DNA of 64,000 bases from Bacteroidota bacterium (GCA_016718825.1 JADKCL010000011.1:62001-126000), one strand, 5' to 3'; counted from the stretch's first letter, positions 45,098-54,344 are shown. The notes: generated by a model from the letters alone, not told the origin. Translations and numbers: made by a program.

Positions 45098-45637
45098 TCA
45101 GGGTTTCAGGCTGTAGATCGCACGTAAGTTGCGGCCACGCTCGGCATAGTCCAGGCCGTAGCCGACCACAAATTCGTTGGGGATGCGGAAGCAATAGTAT
45201 TCCGGAGGTGTCTCAAACATGTACATCTCATGTTTGAAGAGCAGGCTTGCGATTTTCACCGAGTTCGCGCCCTTGTGCATCAGGTCGCTTCTGAGCCAGT
45301 CCAAGGTGCGGCCCGTGTCGACAATGTCTTCGACGATCAGGACATCACGCCCCTCGGGGCTGTTGCTCAAATCGAGCAAAACGCGCATTTGACCGGAAGA
45401 TTTAGTGCCACCGTGGTAAGATGACAACCGCACGAATTGAATTTCAGGATCCCAATTCAGGTGACGTACGAGATCGGCAGTAAAAATGAATGCCCCATTC
45501 AACACCGAGACAATCAGCGGATCCTTGCCTGCATAGTCCTTGTTGAGTTGCCGACCCATGTCGGCGATGCGTGATTGGATGTTTTCCTCGGAAAGGAACT
45601 CCTGAAATGTCTTGTCACCAACGCGAATCTCTTTCAT
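45098..45637 (-). CDS. hpt: hypoxanthine phosphoribosyltransferase
   Basis: 179 residues from ATG 45637 (MKEIRVGDKTFQEFL). The upstream extension of the frame is not Hpt-like and runs into the purF promoter. It converts hypoxanthine (or guanine) plus PRPP to IMP or GMP in purine salvage. Motifs: SVLNGAFIFTADL, and the PRPP-binding VLIVEDIVDTGRTL. It heads the hpt-unknown-adk-obgE cluster and is transcribed divergently from the purF-like gene; both work in purine metabolism. Confidence 0.95.
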   Translation of the reverse strand: MKEIRVGDKTFQEFLSEENIQSRIADMGRQLNKDYAGKDPLIVSVLNGAFIFTADLVRHLNWDPEIQFVRLSSYHGGTKSSGQMRVLLDLSNSPEGRDVLIVEDIVDTGRTLDWLRSDLMHKGANSVKIASLLFKHEMYMFETPPEYYCFRIPNEFVVGYGLDYAERGRNLRAIYSLKP

Positions 45638-45789
45638 TTCCAAAATTGCTTCCGCGAATATAGGGATTTGGAGATGTTTCACATGTAATTCTGCGATCCC
45701 GGTCGCTTCCCCGAAAAGTGCGGCCACCTGTGGGACAACTGTTCCATAATTGTTAACAATCTTAACATAGCGAATCAAAAAGTCTGCTT

Positions 45790-45797
45790 TAACTTTG
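45790..45797 (+). promoter_or_regulatory. -7 promoter element of purF
   Basis: TAACTTTG, an exact match to TAnnTTTG, 35 bases before the GTG start at 45833. No clear -33 box at the expected distance. Confidence 0.5.
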
Positions 45798-45832
45798 CAC
45801 TTTGAATCTGCCACCTAATCCGGGAGACACCA

Positions 45833-47734
45833 GTGTCTGACGCAATTAAGCACGAATGCGGGGTCGGTCTGATCCGCTTATTGAAGCCCCTCAAGTTTTA
45901 TCAGGACAAGTATGGCTCGCCACTTTGGGGCCTCTTCAAGATGTACCTCCTGATGGAAAAACAGCATAACCGTGGTCAAGACGGGGCCGGACTCGCCGCC
46001 GTCAAAATCCACAGCCCTGCTGGAAAACCCTACCTCACCCGCAAACGCAACAATTCCTCCTCCTCTTGGCAATCGCTCATCAACGAAATCCAAGCCGAGC
46101 TCAAAGCGCTGGCTGTCAAGTATCCCGGAATTGAAAAGGATCCCGAATTGTTGCAACAGCATTTCAGCTTTGCGGGCGAACTCCTGCTCGGGCACTTGCG
46201 CTATGGCACCCACGGGGACAATACGATCGACGCCTGCCACCCAGTGGTGCGTAGCAACAACTGGCGCAGCCGCACGCTGACGCTGGCAGGAAACTTCAAC
46301 CTCACCAATGTCGACGACCTGTTTCAGTACCTCGTCGATCTGGGGCAGCACCCACGGTACGTTTCCGACACGGAAACCGTCCTGGAGAGAATCGGGCATT
46401 TCCTCGATCAAGAAAACCAAAGCCTCTTTGACAAATTCAAGGAGCAAGGCAAATCCAATTTTGAAGCATCCGAGCTCATCGCGCAGGAATTGGACATTCG
46501 CAAGATCTTGCAGCGGGCAGCCAAACGCTGGGACGGTGGCTATACCATGGGCGGCATGATCGGTTGCGGAGACGGCTTTGTCGCCCGCGACCCCAACGGC
46601 ATCCGGCCCTGCTACTACTTTGCCAATGATGAATTTGTCGTTGTCGCTTCGGAGCGCCCGGCGATCAGCACGGTCTTTGGGATCGACTATGACAAAATCA
46701 AGGAGCTTGATCCCGGCCATGTGATCGGCATCAAGGCTAGCGGCCAAGTCAGCATCAAGGCCTTCACCGAGCCTGGCGAAAAGAAAAGCTGCTCCTTTGA
46801 ACGCATCTATTTCTCCCGTGGCAACGATCCCGACATTTACCGTGAGCGCCTTGCCTTAGGCGACCTCCTTGTTCCCAAGATTCTGGAAACCATTCACTAC
46901 GACCTTCAAAACACGGTATTCGGGTATATCCCCAATACAGCTGAGATGGCGTTTTGGGGAATGATCAAGGGTGTCGAAACCTATATGATCAATGAAAAAA
47001 TCCGCAAAATCCGGGAGCTGAATGGCAAAGCCACCGACGAGCAGCTGGTGGAGGTCCTCAGTTCGAGGCCGCGGGTGGAGAAGGTGGTGCTCAAGGACAT
47101 CAAGTTGCGCACCTTTATTACGGACGACAGTTCGCGGGATGACTTGGTGGCACATGTGTATGACATTACGCAGGGTACAATCAGACCTGGCGTGGACACA
47201 TTTGTCTGCATCGACGACTCGATTGTACGCGGTACAACGCTGAAAAAGAGCATTCTCAGCATTCTCAGCCGCCTCAAACCCAAGAAAATCGTCATCGTTT
47301 CCTCTGCACCGCAAATCCGCTATCCGGATTGCTACGGCATCGACATGAGTCAGATTGGACGTTTTGTCGCTTTTGAGGCTGCGATCGCCCTGCTCAACGA
47401 CCGGGGTATGCACGGGATCATTCACCAAGTGTACCGTGAATGCCTTGCGATGAAACAAAATGGCCTTCTGGAAACCCGTAACGCGGTGAAAGCCATCTAC
47501 GATCAGTTTTCGGAGGATGAAATCTCGCGAAAAATCTCGGATTTGCTGAAGCCTGAAGACATCTCCTGTAAGGTCGAGATCGTCTTTCAGCCCTTGAGCA
47601 ACTTGCCCAAAGCGATCCCCAACCATTTGGGAGATTGGTACTTCTCAGGCAATTATCCGACCCCGGGTGGCAATCGTGTCGTGAATCAGGCCTTCATCAA
47701 CTACGTCGAAGGCAAGAGCGAACGCGCCTACTGA
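45833..47734 (+). CDS. purF: amidophosphoribosyltransferase, long form
   Basis: 633 residues with a GTG start (reading SDAIKHECGVGLI), longer than the E. coli enzyme (505) but like the second, longer PurF homologue of many Bacteroidota. It catalyses the first committed step of purine synthesis, transferring the amide of Gln to PRPP. Catalytic Cys9 becomes N-terminal after removal of eight residues. The glutaminase domain contains RYGTHGDNTID and the PRPP-binding motif is CIDDSIVRGTTL. It is divergent from hpt. Whether this long form is the classic PurF or a paralogue cannot be decided here. Confidence 0.88.
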   Translation: MSDAIKHECGVGLIRLLKPLKFYQDKYGSPLWGLFKMYLLMEKQHNRGQDGAGLAAVKIHSPAGKPYLTRKRNNSSSSWQSLINEIQAELKALAVKYPGIEKDPELLQQHFSFAGELLLGHLRYGTHGDNTIDACHPVVRSNNWRSRTLTLAGNFNLTNVDDLFQYLVDLGQHPRYVSDTETVLERIGHFLDQENQSLFDKFKEQGKSNFEASELIAQELDIRKILQRAAKRWDGGYTMGGMIGCGDGFVARDPNGIRPCYYFANDEFVVVASERPAISTVFGIDYDKIKELDPGHVIGIKASGQVSIKAFTEPGEKKSCSFERIYFSRGNDPDIYRERLALGDLLVPKILETIHYDLQNTVFGYIPNTAEMAFWGMIKGVETYMINEKIRKIRELNGKATDEQLVEVLSSRPRVEKVVLKDIKLRTFITDDSSRDDLVAHVYDITQGTIRPGVDTFVCIDDSIVRGTTLKKSILSILSRLKPKKIVIVSSAPQIRYPDCYGIDMSQIGRFVAFEAAIALLNDRGMHGIIHQVYRECLAMKQNGLLETRNAVKAIYDQFSEDEISRKISDLLKPEDISCKVEIVFQPLSNLPKAIPNHLGDWYFSGNYPTPGGNRVVNQAFINYVEGKSERAY

Positions 47735-47787
47735 GGCGTAAGATCACTGACAAGATTCATTTCCTTTTGGCAGGCTATTTGCTCATC

Positions 47788-47825
47788 TTTATTCTATTGC
47801 TTTTTGTTTCATAGAATAAAGGAGG
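47788..47825 (+). promoter_or_regulatory. A/T-rich hairpin abutting a strong Shine-Dalgarno sequence
   Basis: Perfect 10-bp stem (47788-47797 with 47811-47820) with a 13-base loop, immediately followed by AAAGGAGG at 47818-47825, five bases before the ATG at 47831. The hairpin's last three bases belong to the Shine-Dalgarno run. Such a strong SD is unusual for Bacteroidota. Confidence 0.6.
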
Positions 47826-47830
47826 ATCCC

Positions 47831-48208
47831 ATGAAAAAGCTGTTGTTGAATGTTGTGGCGTTGTCGATGGTATTTTTCATCGGCAGTGGATTTACAGCCC
47901 GTTTAGGGGAAGAGGCGATTGTGAAAATCGATGGTCAGGTTGTTGAGCCGGATGGAGAATTGACCTTTGACCGAGACGATACGGTTTATTTGGAAGCGAC
48001 AGGCATCAAGCCCAATTCCAAGATTCATATCAAGGTCAAAAAGCTCGGGATTGCTTGGATGAAGGATGAATATCCAGTAGACAAAACCGGCGAGGTCAAG
48101 GGCATCATGCACATCCCGGAAGAAAAACTCACGGTCAACTGCTTCATCGAATACCATGCTGCCGATGGCAGCTTCCATGAAGTTCAGTTCAAGTGCAAAA
48201 CGCGCTAG
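47831..48208 (+). CDS. small exported protein of unknown function
   Basis: 125 residues from ATG 47831, chosen because AAAGGAGG lies 5 bases upstream; an in-frame ATG at 47804 would fall inside the hairpin. Signal peptide MKKLLLNVVALSMVFFIGSG. The mature part is a compact beta-rich domain (VVEPDGELTFDRDDTVYLEA, IKPNSKIHIKVKKLG) with two Cys near the end (NCFIEYH, FKCKTR), perhaps a disulfide. No lipobox. It resembles no family that I can name. It converges on the YdcH-like gene. Confidence 0.82.
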   Translation: MKKLLLNVVALSMVFFIGSGFTARLGEEAIVKIDGQVVEPDGELTFDRDDTVYLEATGIKPNSKIHIKVKKLGIAWMKDEYPVDKTGEVKGIMHIPEEKLTVNCFIEYHAADGSFHEVQFKCKTR

Positions 48209-48230
48209 ACCCCGCCGGATGCTATTCGGA

Positions 48231-48479
48231 TCAGGCTGATTGGAGCATTCTGAAGATCGAATCTTTCAGATGCACGCGGTGCCTGCGCAGTTCGTTGAGA
48301 TGCTCATCTGCCACTGCCACTGCGCCGCTTTCGATGCTGTGAATCTCGTGGTCGAGTTCATGGTACTCATCAAAAATCTTGCGAAAGTGAGTGTTGCTGA
48401 TCTTCAGATCGTGAACCTTTGCGGCCAATTCTGGGAATTCGTGAAGGATGTCGTGCTTTTGCATAATTGTTTTCAACAT
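48231..48479 (-). CDS. YdcH/DUF465-family small protein
   Basis: About 82 residues from ATG 48479 (MLKTIMQKHDILHEFPE); upstream ATG 48533 gives a longer, non-typical N-terminus. It matches the family pattern HDILHEFPELAAKVHDL, THFRKIFDEYHELDHEIH and a closing HRVHLKDSIFRML. It is a short helical-hairpin protein; the family's role is unknown. The coding direction is opposite to the small exported protein before it and the lipoprotein after it. Confidence 0.88.
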   Translation of the reverse strand: MLKTIMQKHDILHEFPELAAKVHDLKISNTHFRKIFDEYHELDHEIHSIESGAVAVADEHLNELRRHRVHLKDSIFRMLQSA

Positions 48480-48680
48480 TTTGATAGCACAAACCTCGTC
48501 GGAAAATCCCCGGTCAAAAATGACTGATGTCATGTTTTTGGGAGAGGGTTATCAGGAAAACGGGGCACTGGTGAGTGGTGACATTCGAAGGGATCAAATG
48601 AGGACACGACAAGCTTACAATGTACTTTGCCCCTCGAATCATGCTGCAAATCACTAACTTGCACCAAAATCAGAACCCAA

Positions 48681-49397
48681 ATGAAAACAAAAACACTCAT
48701 CCTCTGGACACTTGCAGCGATCTCGCTTCTTTTCGCGGCATGCGAGGGAAAGAAATTCAAGACGATGGGTGATGAAGACATGGACGCTGTCCTCGCCAAC
48801 GATCTTTGCGGGGCATTGGGTGGCGCAACACTGCAAATGCAAGCAAGTGGGCGGATATGCGCGGGCTGGGAACCCTACAATGCATGCGGAGCATCTGGGG
48901 ATTCTTCCAATTTATCTGGCGGGCAATTGGCGGCTTACCTTTACATTGGTACTTGGTTTTGGACAAAGAACTGCATCTTCGGCGTCCCTTCAAATGTCCA
49001 TTTTTCCATGGGAGGAACCAATGAATACCATGGCGATTCGAAGTTGGAGCAAAATTTTGGTTCGGCTTTTCAGAGGTGGGACGTAACCGACCTCGACACA
49101 TCCACCACAACCTATACCCTGAACGGCACCGGGTTAGTCATTGCAGGGGGAACTTTGAATGTGAAATGGCGGGACAAATACTTTGCATACACCGACAGCC
49201 TGCGGTATATCGATGTCAAGATTCGCAAAACTGACCATGCGATCATCGGCGGCGGTGGGACAGCGCGCATTTTTGGAACGATCGGACGACTGTCCAGCAA
49301 CGATTTCGACCGTAAGGCGACCTTTGTCTTCAATCCCGATGGCAGCTATACCGTGACTTTGGACAATGGCACGGCGTTTACACGCTCGCAGTTCTGA
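48681..49397 (+). CDS. lipoprotein of unknown function
   Basis: 238 residues from ATG 48681 (MKTKTLILWTLAAISLLFAAC). The lipobox FAAC puts the lipid Cys at residue 21; the in-frame ATG at 48627 is not signal-like. The mature part contains a Cys pair (GRICAGWEPYNACG, TKNCIFGV) and beta-rich segments ending FVFNPDGSYTVTLDNG. No known domain is recognised. It is followed after about 150 bases by the aminotransferase. Confidence 0.8.
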   Translation: MKTKTLILWTLAAISLLFAACEGKKFKTMGDEDMDAVLANDLCGALGGATLQMQASGRICAGWEPYNACGASGDSSNLSGGQLAAYLYIGTWFWTKNCIFGVPSNVHFSMGGTNEYHGDSKLEQNFGSAFQRWDVTDLDTSTTTYTLNGTGLVIAGGTLNVKWRDKYFAYTDSLRYIDVKIRKTDHAIIGGGGTARIFGTIGRLSSNDFDRKATFVFNPDGSYTVTLDNGTAFTRSQF

Positions 49398-49549
49398 AAC
49401 GAAGCTTACGGTTGCTGTCGGCCTTTGACAATTTAAGCACGAGAGTCTACCCACGATCACTTTCCAACAACATTGAAGAGGCACTCGCATTGGGGAAGTG
49501 CGCCGAAGGATCTTTTTTCGTAATCTTGCCTCAGAGAAAATTCAATCTT

Positions 49550-50776
49550 ATGCCGAAGATTTCCCAGCGTGGCCAAGAAATGCCGCCAAGCCCCATCCGC
49601 AAGCTTGTTCCATTTGCCGATGGCGCCAAAAGCCGTGGTGTGCATGTCTATCACCTCAACATCGGTCAGCCAGATTTGCCGACTCCGAAACAGTTCATGG
49701 AAACCGTGCGGAACGCCAATGTGGAGACCATTGAATACAGCCCGAGCGGTGGCTTTCCCACGCTGATCGAGAAATTCGCGGAATATTACCGTCGTCTCGG
49801 CCTTCCCGTGAACAAGGAAAACCTGATCATCACCACCGGAGGCTCCGAGGCATTGCTGTTTTCGTTCATGTCTTGCCTCGATCCAGGCGACGAAGTCATT
49901 GTTCCAGAGCCATTTTACGCGAATTACAATGGCTTTGCGATTGCATCCGGCACGAAGGTCGTTCCCATCACCACGCGCATCGAAGACAACTTTGACCTGC
50001 CGGAAATCGACGAATTCGAAAAACTCATCACCCCACGCACCAAGGCCATCCTGATCTGCAATCCGAGCAACCCGACAGGGAAGCTCTACGGTCAGGCTGC
50101 GTTGGAGAAATTGCGTGACGTCGTCAAGAAGCACGACCTCTTCCTGTTTGTCGACGAAGTGTACCGCGAATTTGTCTACGACGGCCAAACGCATTACTCT
50201 GCATTGAAGCTCGAAGGCATTGACCAGAATGTCGTGATCGTGGACTCCATTTCCAAGCGCTACGCTGCATGCGGTGCCCGCATCGGAATGGTCGTCTCAC
50301 ATAATAAGGATGTGATGGCTGCTGCAATGAAGTTTGCACAGGCAAGGCTCTCGCCCCCTACGCTCGAGCAAATCGGCGCCGAAGGCCTCACCGAACTGCC
50401 ACAAAGCTACTTTGACGAAGTCAACGCCGAGTACGTGAGCCGCCGCGACACGATGGTGCGCGAGTTGCGCAAGATTCCGGGTGTGCTCGTGCCCGAGGTT
50501 TCGGGCGCATTTTATGCGGTCGTGCGCCTTCCGGTCGACGATACCGAGAAATTTTGCCAGTGGATTCTCGAATCCTTCCAATACAAAGGCGCCACTGTCA
50601 TGATGGCACCCGCAAGCGGATTTTATTCGACGCCGGGCCTCGGTCGTGACGAGGTGCGATTCGCCTACGTCTTGGAAAAACCCGAATTGGTCCTCGCGAT
50701 CGAATGCCTCGGGGAAGCCCTCAAGGTCTATCCCGGAAGCAAAATCGCCACGGCGGCCTCACACAGCAACGTTTAA
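49550..50776 (+). CDS. class I/II pyridoxal-phosphate aminotransferase (aspartate aminotransferase-like)
   Basis: 408 residues from ATG 49550 (MPKISQRGQEMPPSPIRKL); the frame's earlier ATG lies far upstream and its product is not aminotransferase-like. Motifs: NIGQPDLPTP, TTGGSEALLFSF, ICNPSNPTGKLY, and SISKRYAACGARIG with the PLP Lys. It resembles the broad aspartate/aromatic family; the substrate is not certain. A 7/8 match to the -7 box (TAATCTTG at 49521) precedes it. The next gene hemW starts 3 bases after its stop. Confidence 0.92.
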   Translation: MPKISQRGQEMPPSPIRKLVPFADGAKSRGVHVYHLNIGQPDLPTPKQFMETVRNANVETIEYSPSGGFPTLIEKFAEYYRRLGLPVNKENLIITTGGSEALLFSFMSCLDPGDEVIVPEPFYANYNGFAIASGTKVVPITTRIEDNFDLPEIDEFEKLITPRTKAILICNPSNPTGKLYGQAALEKLRDVVKKHDLFLFVDEVYREFVYDGQTHYSALKLEGIDQNVVIVDSISKRYAACGARIGMVVSHNKDVMAAAMKFAQARLSPPTLEQIGAEGLTELPQSYFDEVNAEYVSRRDTMVRELRKIPGVLVPEVSGAFYAVVRLPVDDTEKFCQWILESFQYKGATVMMAPASGFYSTPGLGRDEVRFAYVLEKPELVLAIECLGEALKVYPGSKIATAASHSNV

Positions 50777-50779
50777 GCT

Positions 50780-51913
50780 GTGGCGGGCATCTACCTGCAC
50801 ATCCCTTTTTGCCACAAGGCCTGCAGTTATTGCGACTTTCATTTCAGCACCAACCTCAAGAAGGTTGACGAAATGGCTGTGGCCATCGGCAAGGAAGCTG
50901 AATTGCAAAAAGGCTATTTCGAAGGCCGGCCCACCATCGACACCATCTACTTTGGTGGCGGTACCCCAAGTTTGATGCCGGCCGCCCACCTCGGAAGAAT
51001 TCTGGATCAACTCCGTGAGAACTTTCTGGTTTCATCCACGGCCGAGATCACGTTGGAAGGTAATCCCGATGACTTGGATTCGAAGAAACTCAGGGAACTG
51101 TATACCATGGGTGTGAATCGCTTGAGTGTTGGCGTTCAGTCCTTTTCGGATGCGGATTTGTTGCTGTTGAATCGCAACCACAATGCCCAACAAGCCGATC
51201 GTTGCATCAAGGCGGCGCAGGACTTGGGCATCGACAACATCACCCTTGACTTGATTTACGGCATTCCCGGCAGCGGATGGAAACAATGGCAGGCAAATGT
51301 GGACCAAGCTATCGCGCTCCAAGTCCCACATGTGTCTGCCTACGCGCTCACGGTCGAGGAAAAAACCTTGCTTCACCACCAAATTGAAAAGGGAATGCTG
51401 ACCGCAGAGCCCGATGCAACCCACGAAGCACAGTACTTCCACCTGATCGATCGCTTGGGTGAGGCGGGAATCGAGCAATACGAACTCAGCAATTTTGCCA
51501 AACCCGGCTACCGTTCGCGGCACAACGGTGCCTATTGGAAGGGAATTCCCTACCTCGGTTTGGGACCTTCCGCGCATTCTTACAATGGCACGACCCGCAC
51601 CAACAATGTCGCCAACAATGCCGTCTATTTGCGGGCCTTGGACGAAGGTCGCCTCGCCATTGCAAGCCAAGAAACACTTTCCGACCGCGACCAGCTCAAT
51701 GAATACCTGATGACGCAGCTGCGCATCGTCGAGGGACTAGACTTGCAACTTCTCAAGGAAAAATGGGGCTTTGACTTGCTGTATCAAGAGGAAGAGCTCG
51801 TCCAAGAATGGCTTTCGGAGGATCTCATTCGGATTGAAAACAACCACCTGCGACTGACGCGACATGGTTTTATGGTTTCGGATGGGATCATTCGGGAGTT
51901 GTTTGTGGTTTGA
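50780..51913 (+). CDS. hemW: HemW-like radical SAM protein
   Basis: 377 residues with a GTG start. It carries the radical SAM cluster motif CHKACSYC (C11, C15, C18) directly after HIPF, then YFGGGTPSLM and EGNPDDL, and a C-terminal HemW domain (YEISNFAKPG-like YELSNFAKPGYRSRHN). HemW is a heme chaperone that was long annotated as oxygen-independent coproporphyrinogen III oxidase; the first motif type supports HemW. It starts 3 bases after the aminotransferase stop, so the two are probably co-transcribed. Confidence 0.93.
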   Translation: MAGIYLHIPFCHKACSYCDFHFSTNLKKVDEMAVAIGKEAELQKGYFEGRPTIDTIYFGGGTPSLMPAAHLGRILDQLRENFLVSSTAEITLEGNPDDLDSKKLRELYTMGVNRLSVGVQSFSDADLLLLNRNHNAQQADRCIKAAQDLGIDNITLDLIYGIPGSGWKQWQANVDQAIALQVPHVSAYALTVEEKTLLHHQIEKGMLTAEPDATHEAQYFHLIDRLGEAGIEQYELSNFAKPGYRSRHNGAYWKGIPYLGLGPSAHSYNGTTRTNNVANNAVYLRALDEGRLAIASQETLSDRDQLNEYLMTQLRIVEGLDLQLLKEKWGFDLLYQEEELVQEWLSEDLIRIENNHLRLTRHGFMVSDGIIRELFVV

Positions 51914-51938
51914 GGATCGCTCACCACTCTGGCGGAAT

Positions 51939-53099
51939 CTACCTCGGTGTCAACGGTTGCTCCACAAAGGCTTTCACCAAGGCCGGCAGATCGGCGGTCA
52001 ATTCGTTGGAGCGAATGTCCAAATCCCGAATCATGCCGCCTCCATCGATCAGATAATTCGCGGGAATGGCTTTCAGGAGGTATTGGCTCACCTCGGTGCT
52101 CTGTGCACCATTGGGTAACCGAATATGCGTAGCCCAGTTCAATCCAGCTTCTTTGAGTCCGGCGCGCCATTGGGCTTCGGTGTCATCCAAACTCGCGCAG
52201 ACCAAGACGACGCCATTGTCGGCAAACAATTTTTCAAGCGAATCCATTTTGGCATTCTCGACGCGGGAGAATTCGCAGTAAGAGGCCCAGAATTGCAGCA
52301 AAACAGGTTTTCCACGCAGGGCGCTCAGGTCAAACGGCTTGCCATTGGCATCCGTCGCGGTGATGTTGGCGGCAATTTCGCCGATGCGACGATTGGCCTC
52401 TTGGTTCAGCGCATTGTTGAGCGCGGAGGCTGCAGGTGAGCCCGGCAGCTCGGACTGAATGCGGGCAGTCATTTTTTCAAGGTAATGGTAGTTGCCATTA
52501 ACCGTAAGAGACAAGGCAGCGTGGGCGCGCAAGACAGGAATGCTGACCGTGTCGCAAAACGTCCGCAGATAGTCCCGGTAAACCACCATCGCCCGGTCGG
52601 TGACCACCTCGACTTCACGCCATTTGGTCGAATCCACCTTGCGGTCAATTGCATCGAGTTCTGCTTCAGACCCCGCGAAGGTCAGGTAAAGCCGATATTG
52701 GGTCAGGTTAAAATCGCGCAAAAGTTGCGACCTTGGGCTTCCTGTCACCTGAAAGGCCTCCATTTCATCGACCTTCGCATTCACGGTCAAGGCATCAAAC
52801 TCGGGCATGAGCAAAATTCTGCCGCCATTTTTGATGCGGAGTTGAAAAATTGCATCCTTCATTCCCTTGGCGGTTACGGAGAATTTACCTTCTCCATCCG
52901 TTTCCACTTCTTTCACAGGAATCGCCGAAATGCCTTCCAAGCGTTCCAATTGCATTGATTTGCCATCCAACCCCTCGATTTGCCCTTCGACACGAAACTC
53001 ATCTTCCCCTTTTTCAGGTTGGCCACAACTTGCGACCATCAGCACGGCCAAGAAAAGCGGAAAAACGATTTTGTGGATCTTGATTTTAGCGAACAACAT
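51939..53099 (-). CDS. thioredoxin-like (TlpA/ResA-type) lipoprotein with CxxS active site
   Basis: 386 residues from ATG 53099 (MLFAKIKIHKIVFPLF). Lipobox VASC (Cys25). A DUF4369-like N-terminal domain (about 30-120) and helical part precede the thioredoxin fold (about 245-380) with GKPVLLQFWASYC. The active site reads CEFS: the second Cys of the usual CxxC is Ser. A monothiol site suggests disulfide isomerase, peroxidase-type or mixed-disulfide chemistry. A real point mutation from CxxC is an alternative. It lies in the periplasm or on the outer membrane. Confidence 0.92.
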   Translation of the reverse strand: MLFAKIKIHKIVFPLFLAVLMVASCGQPEKGEDEFRVEGQIEGLDGKSMQLERLEGISAIPVKEVETDGEGKFSVTAKGMKDAIFQLRIKNGGRILLMPEFDALTVNAKVDEMEAFQVTGSPRSQLLRDFNLTQYRLYLTFAGSEAELDAIDRKVDSTKWREVEVVTDRAMVVYRDYLRTFCDTVSIPVLRAHAALSLTVNGNYHYLEKMTARIQSELPGSPAASALNNALNQEANRRIGEIAANITATDANGKPFDLSALRGKPVLLQFWASYCEFSRVENAKMDSLEKLFADNGVVLVCASLDDTEAQWRAGLKEAGLNWATHIRLPNGAQSTEVSQYLLKAIPANYLIDGGGMIRDLDIRSNELTADLPALVKAFVEQPLTPR

Positions 53100-53282
53100 G
53101 CGTTTGGAAGCGATTATCGGTTCAATATCGTCCATTCGAAGAAAAAGGAGGATTCAAGGTTTGCAAGACGAAGGGGCCGCCAAACCCAATGGACTACAGT
53201 TCAATATTAGAAAAACACAGGTTGGAGATCAAGGTCTATTTTGAGGCTTGCCGACTCAGCGGGAAATGGTAAATTGAATCCC

Positions 53283-53612
53283 ATGAAGCAGGAACGTTAT
53301 TCCTTTTTTGAAGATGTTTGGGACGTGGTGCGGCTTATTCCAAAAGGTCGGGTAACCACATATGGCGCGATCGCCGAGTATCTCGGGACAAAAATGAGTG
53401 CCCGCATGGTCGGCTGGGCGATGAATGTGAGTCCCGCCGATGTTCCTGCACAACGTGTGGTGAACCGCAACGGCCTCCTCACGGGCAAACACCATTTCCC
53501 TGAACCGGGGATGATGCAAGCATTGCTGGAAAAGGAGGGCATTACTGTCGTCGACGATAAAGTTCAAGATTTGCCGAAAGTGATTTGGCATCCCAAGGAA
53601 CTGGAAACTTGA
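53283..53612 (+). CDS. alkyltransferase-like protein (MGMT family, no acceptor Cys)
   Basis: 109 residues from ATG 53283 (MKQERYSFFEDVWDVV). It has the DNA-binding winged-helix of O6-alkylguanine-DNA methyltransferase (GRVTTYGAIAEYLG, and the arginine finger region ARMVGWAM). The PCHR motif is replaced by PAQRVVNRNG, so it cannot transfer alkyl groups to Cys. ATL proteins bind O6-alkylguanine lesions and flag them for nucleotide excision repair. The next gene begins about 100 bases downstream on the same strand. Confidence 0.92.
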   Translation: MKQERYSFFEDVWDVVRLIPKGRVTTYGAIAEYLGTKMSARMVGWAMNVSPADVPAQRVVNRNGLLTGKHHFPEPGMMQALLEKEGITVVDDKVQDLPKVIWHPKELET

Positions 53613-53710
53613 TGGACGAGGCGCAGCCATTGGTGGCATCTGAATTTCACCTGCCGGTTAACAAAATCAAGACTTCACAGTTCAATTTGAATCAATCTCA
53701 AAATTCGATC

Positions 53711-54277
53711 ATGCGTCAAAAATTATTTACCTGGGCAACGTTGGTGTGCTTGATGTTCGTTCACCTCGCCCTCAAATCACAAAATATGAATCAGACGGTC
53801 TATCAATTCACTGTTCAGGATATCCACGGAAAGGATGTCTCACTCGATCAATTCAAAGGAAAGGTCCTGCTCATTGTGAACGTCGCCAGCGAATGCGGCT
53901 ACACCCCACAATACGCCGACCTTCAAGCATTGTATGAATCACACAAGGATAAAGGCCTGGTAGTCTTGGGCTTTCCTGCCAATGAATTCGGTGCGCAGGA
54001 GCCGGGAACCAATGCGGAAATCCTGACCTTTTGCAGCACCAAGTTTGGTGTGGACTTCCCGATGTTTTCCAAGATTGTTGTTAAAGGAGAAGATCAACAT
54101 CCACTCTACAAATTCCTTACGCATAGCGATTTGAATGGTTCTGTTGATGCCGATATGAAATGGAATTTCCAGAAGTTCCTGATCAGCCGTGAAGGCAAGG
54201 TGCTCCGCAGCATCAAACCCGGCATGTCGGTCAACGACGAAGAGGCCCATGCCGCGATCGAGGCTGCGCTCAACTAA
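53711..54277 (+). CDS. glutathione peroxidase-family protein, exported
   Basis: 188 residues from ATG 53711 (MRQKLFTWATLVCLMFVHLA). An N-terminal signal peptide ends near residue 24, so it acts outside the cytosol. The GPx fold contains VNVASECGYTPQY with catalytic Cys62, FPANEFGAQEPG and KWNFQKFLISREG. It likely reduces peroxides with a thioredoxin-type reductant. It is the thiol form with Cys, not Sec. It converges on metG, and a near-perfect hairpin spans the junction. Confidence 0.93.
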   Translation: MRQKLFTWATLVCLMFVHLALKSQNMNQTVYQFTVQDIHGKDVSLDQFKGKVLLIVNVASECGYTPQYADLQALYESHKDKGLVVLGFPANEFGAQEPGTNAEILTFCSTKFGVDFPMFSKIVVKGEDQHPLYKFLTHSDLNGSVDADMKWNFQKFLISREGKVLRSIKPGMSVNDEEAHAAIEAALN

Positions 54278-54295
54278 AAAACTGGCTTAAGCATT

Positions 54296-54344
54296 CAACG
54301 GTTCCACCGTCAAACTGAAATTTCAGTTGACCGTGGAACCGTTG
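54296..54344. terminator. long hairpin overlapping the metG stop
   Basis: An almost perfect inverted repeat with centre at 54320/54321, arms of about 24 bases and one bulge. Its right arm covers the last 7 codons of metG on the minus strand, and it lies 19 bases after the peroxidase stop. It probably ends both convergent transcripts; a T6 run lies further on for the minus strand. Confidence 0.6.
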
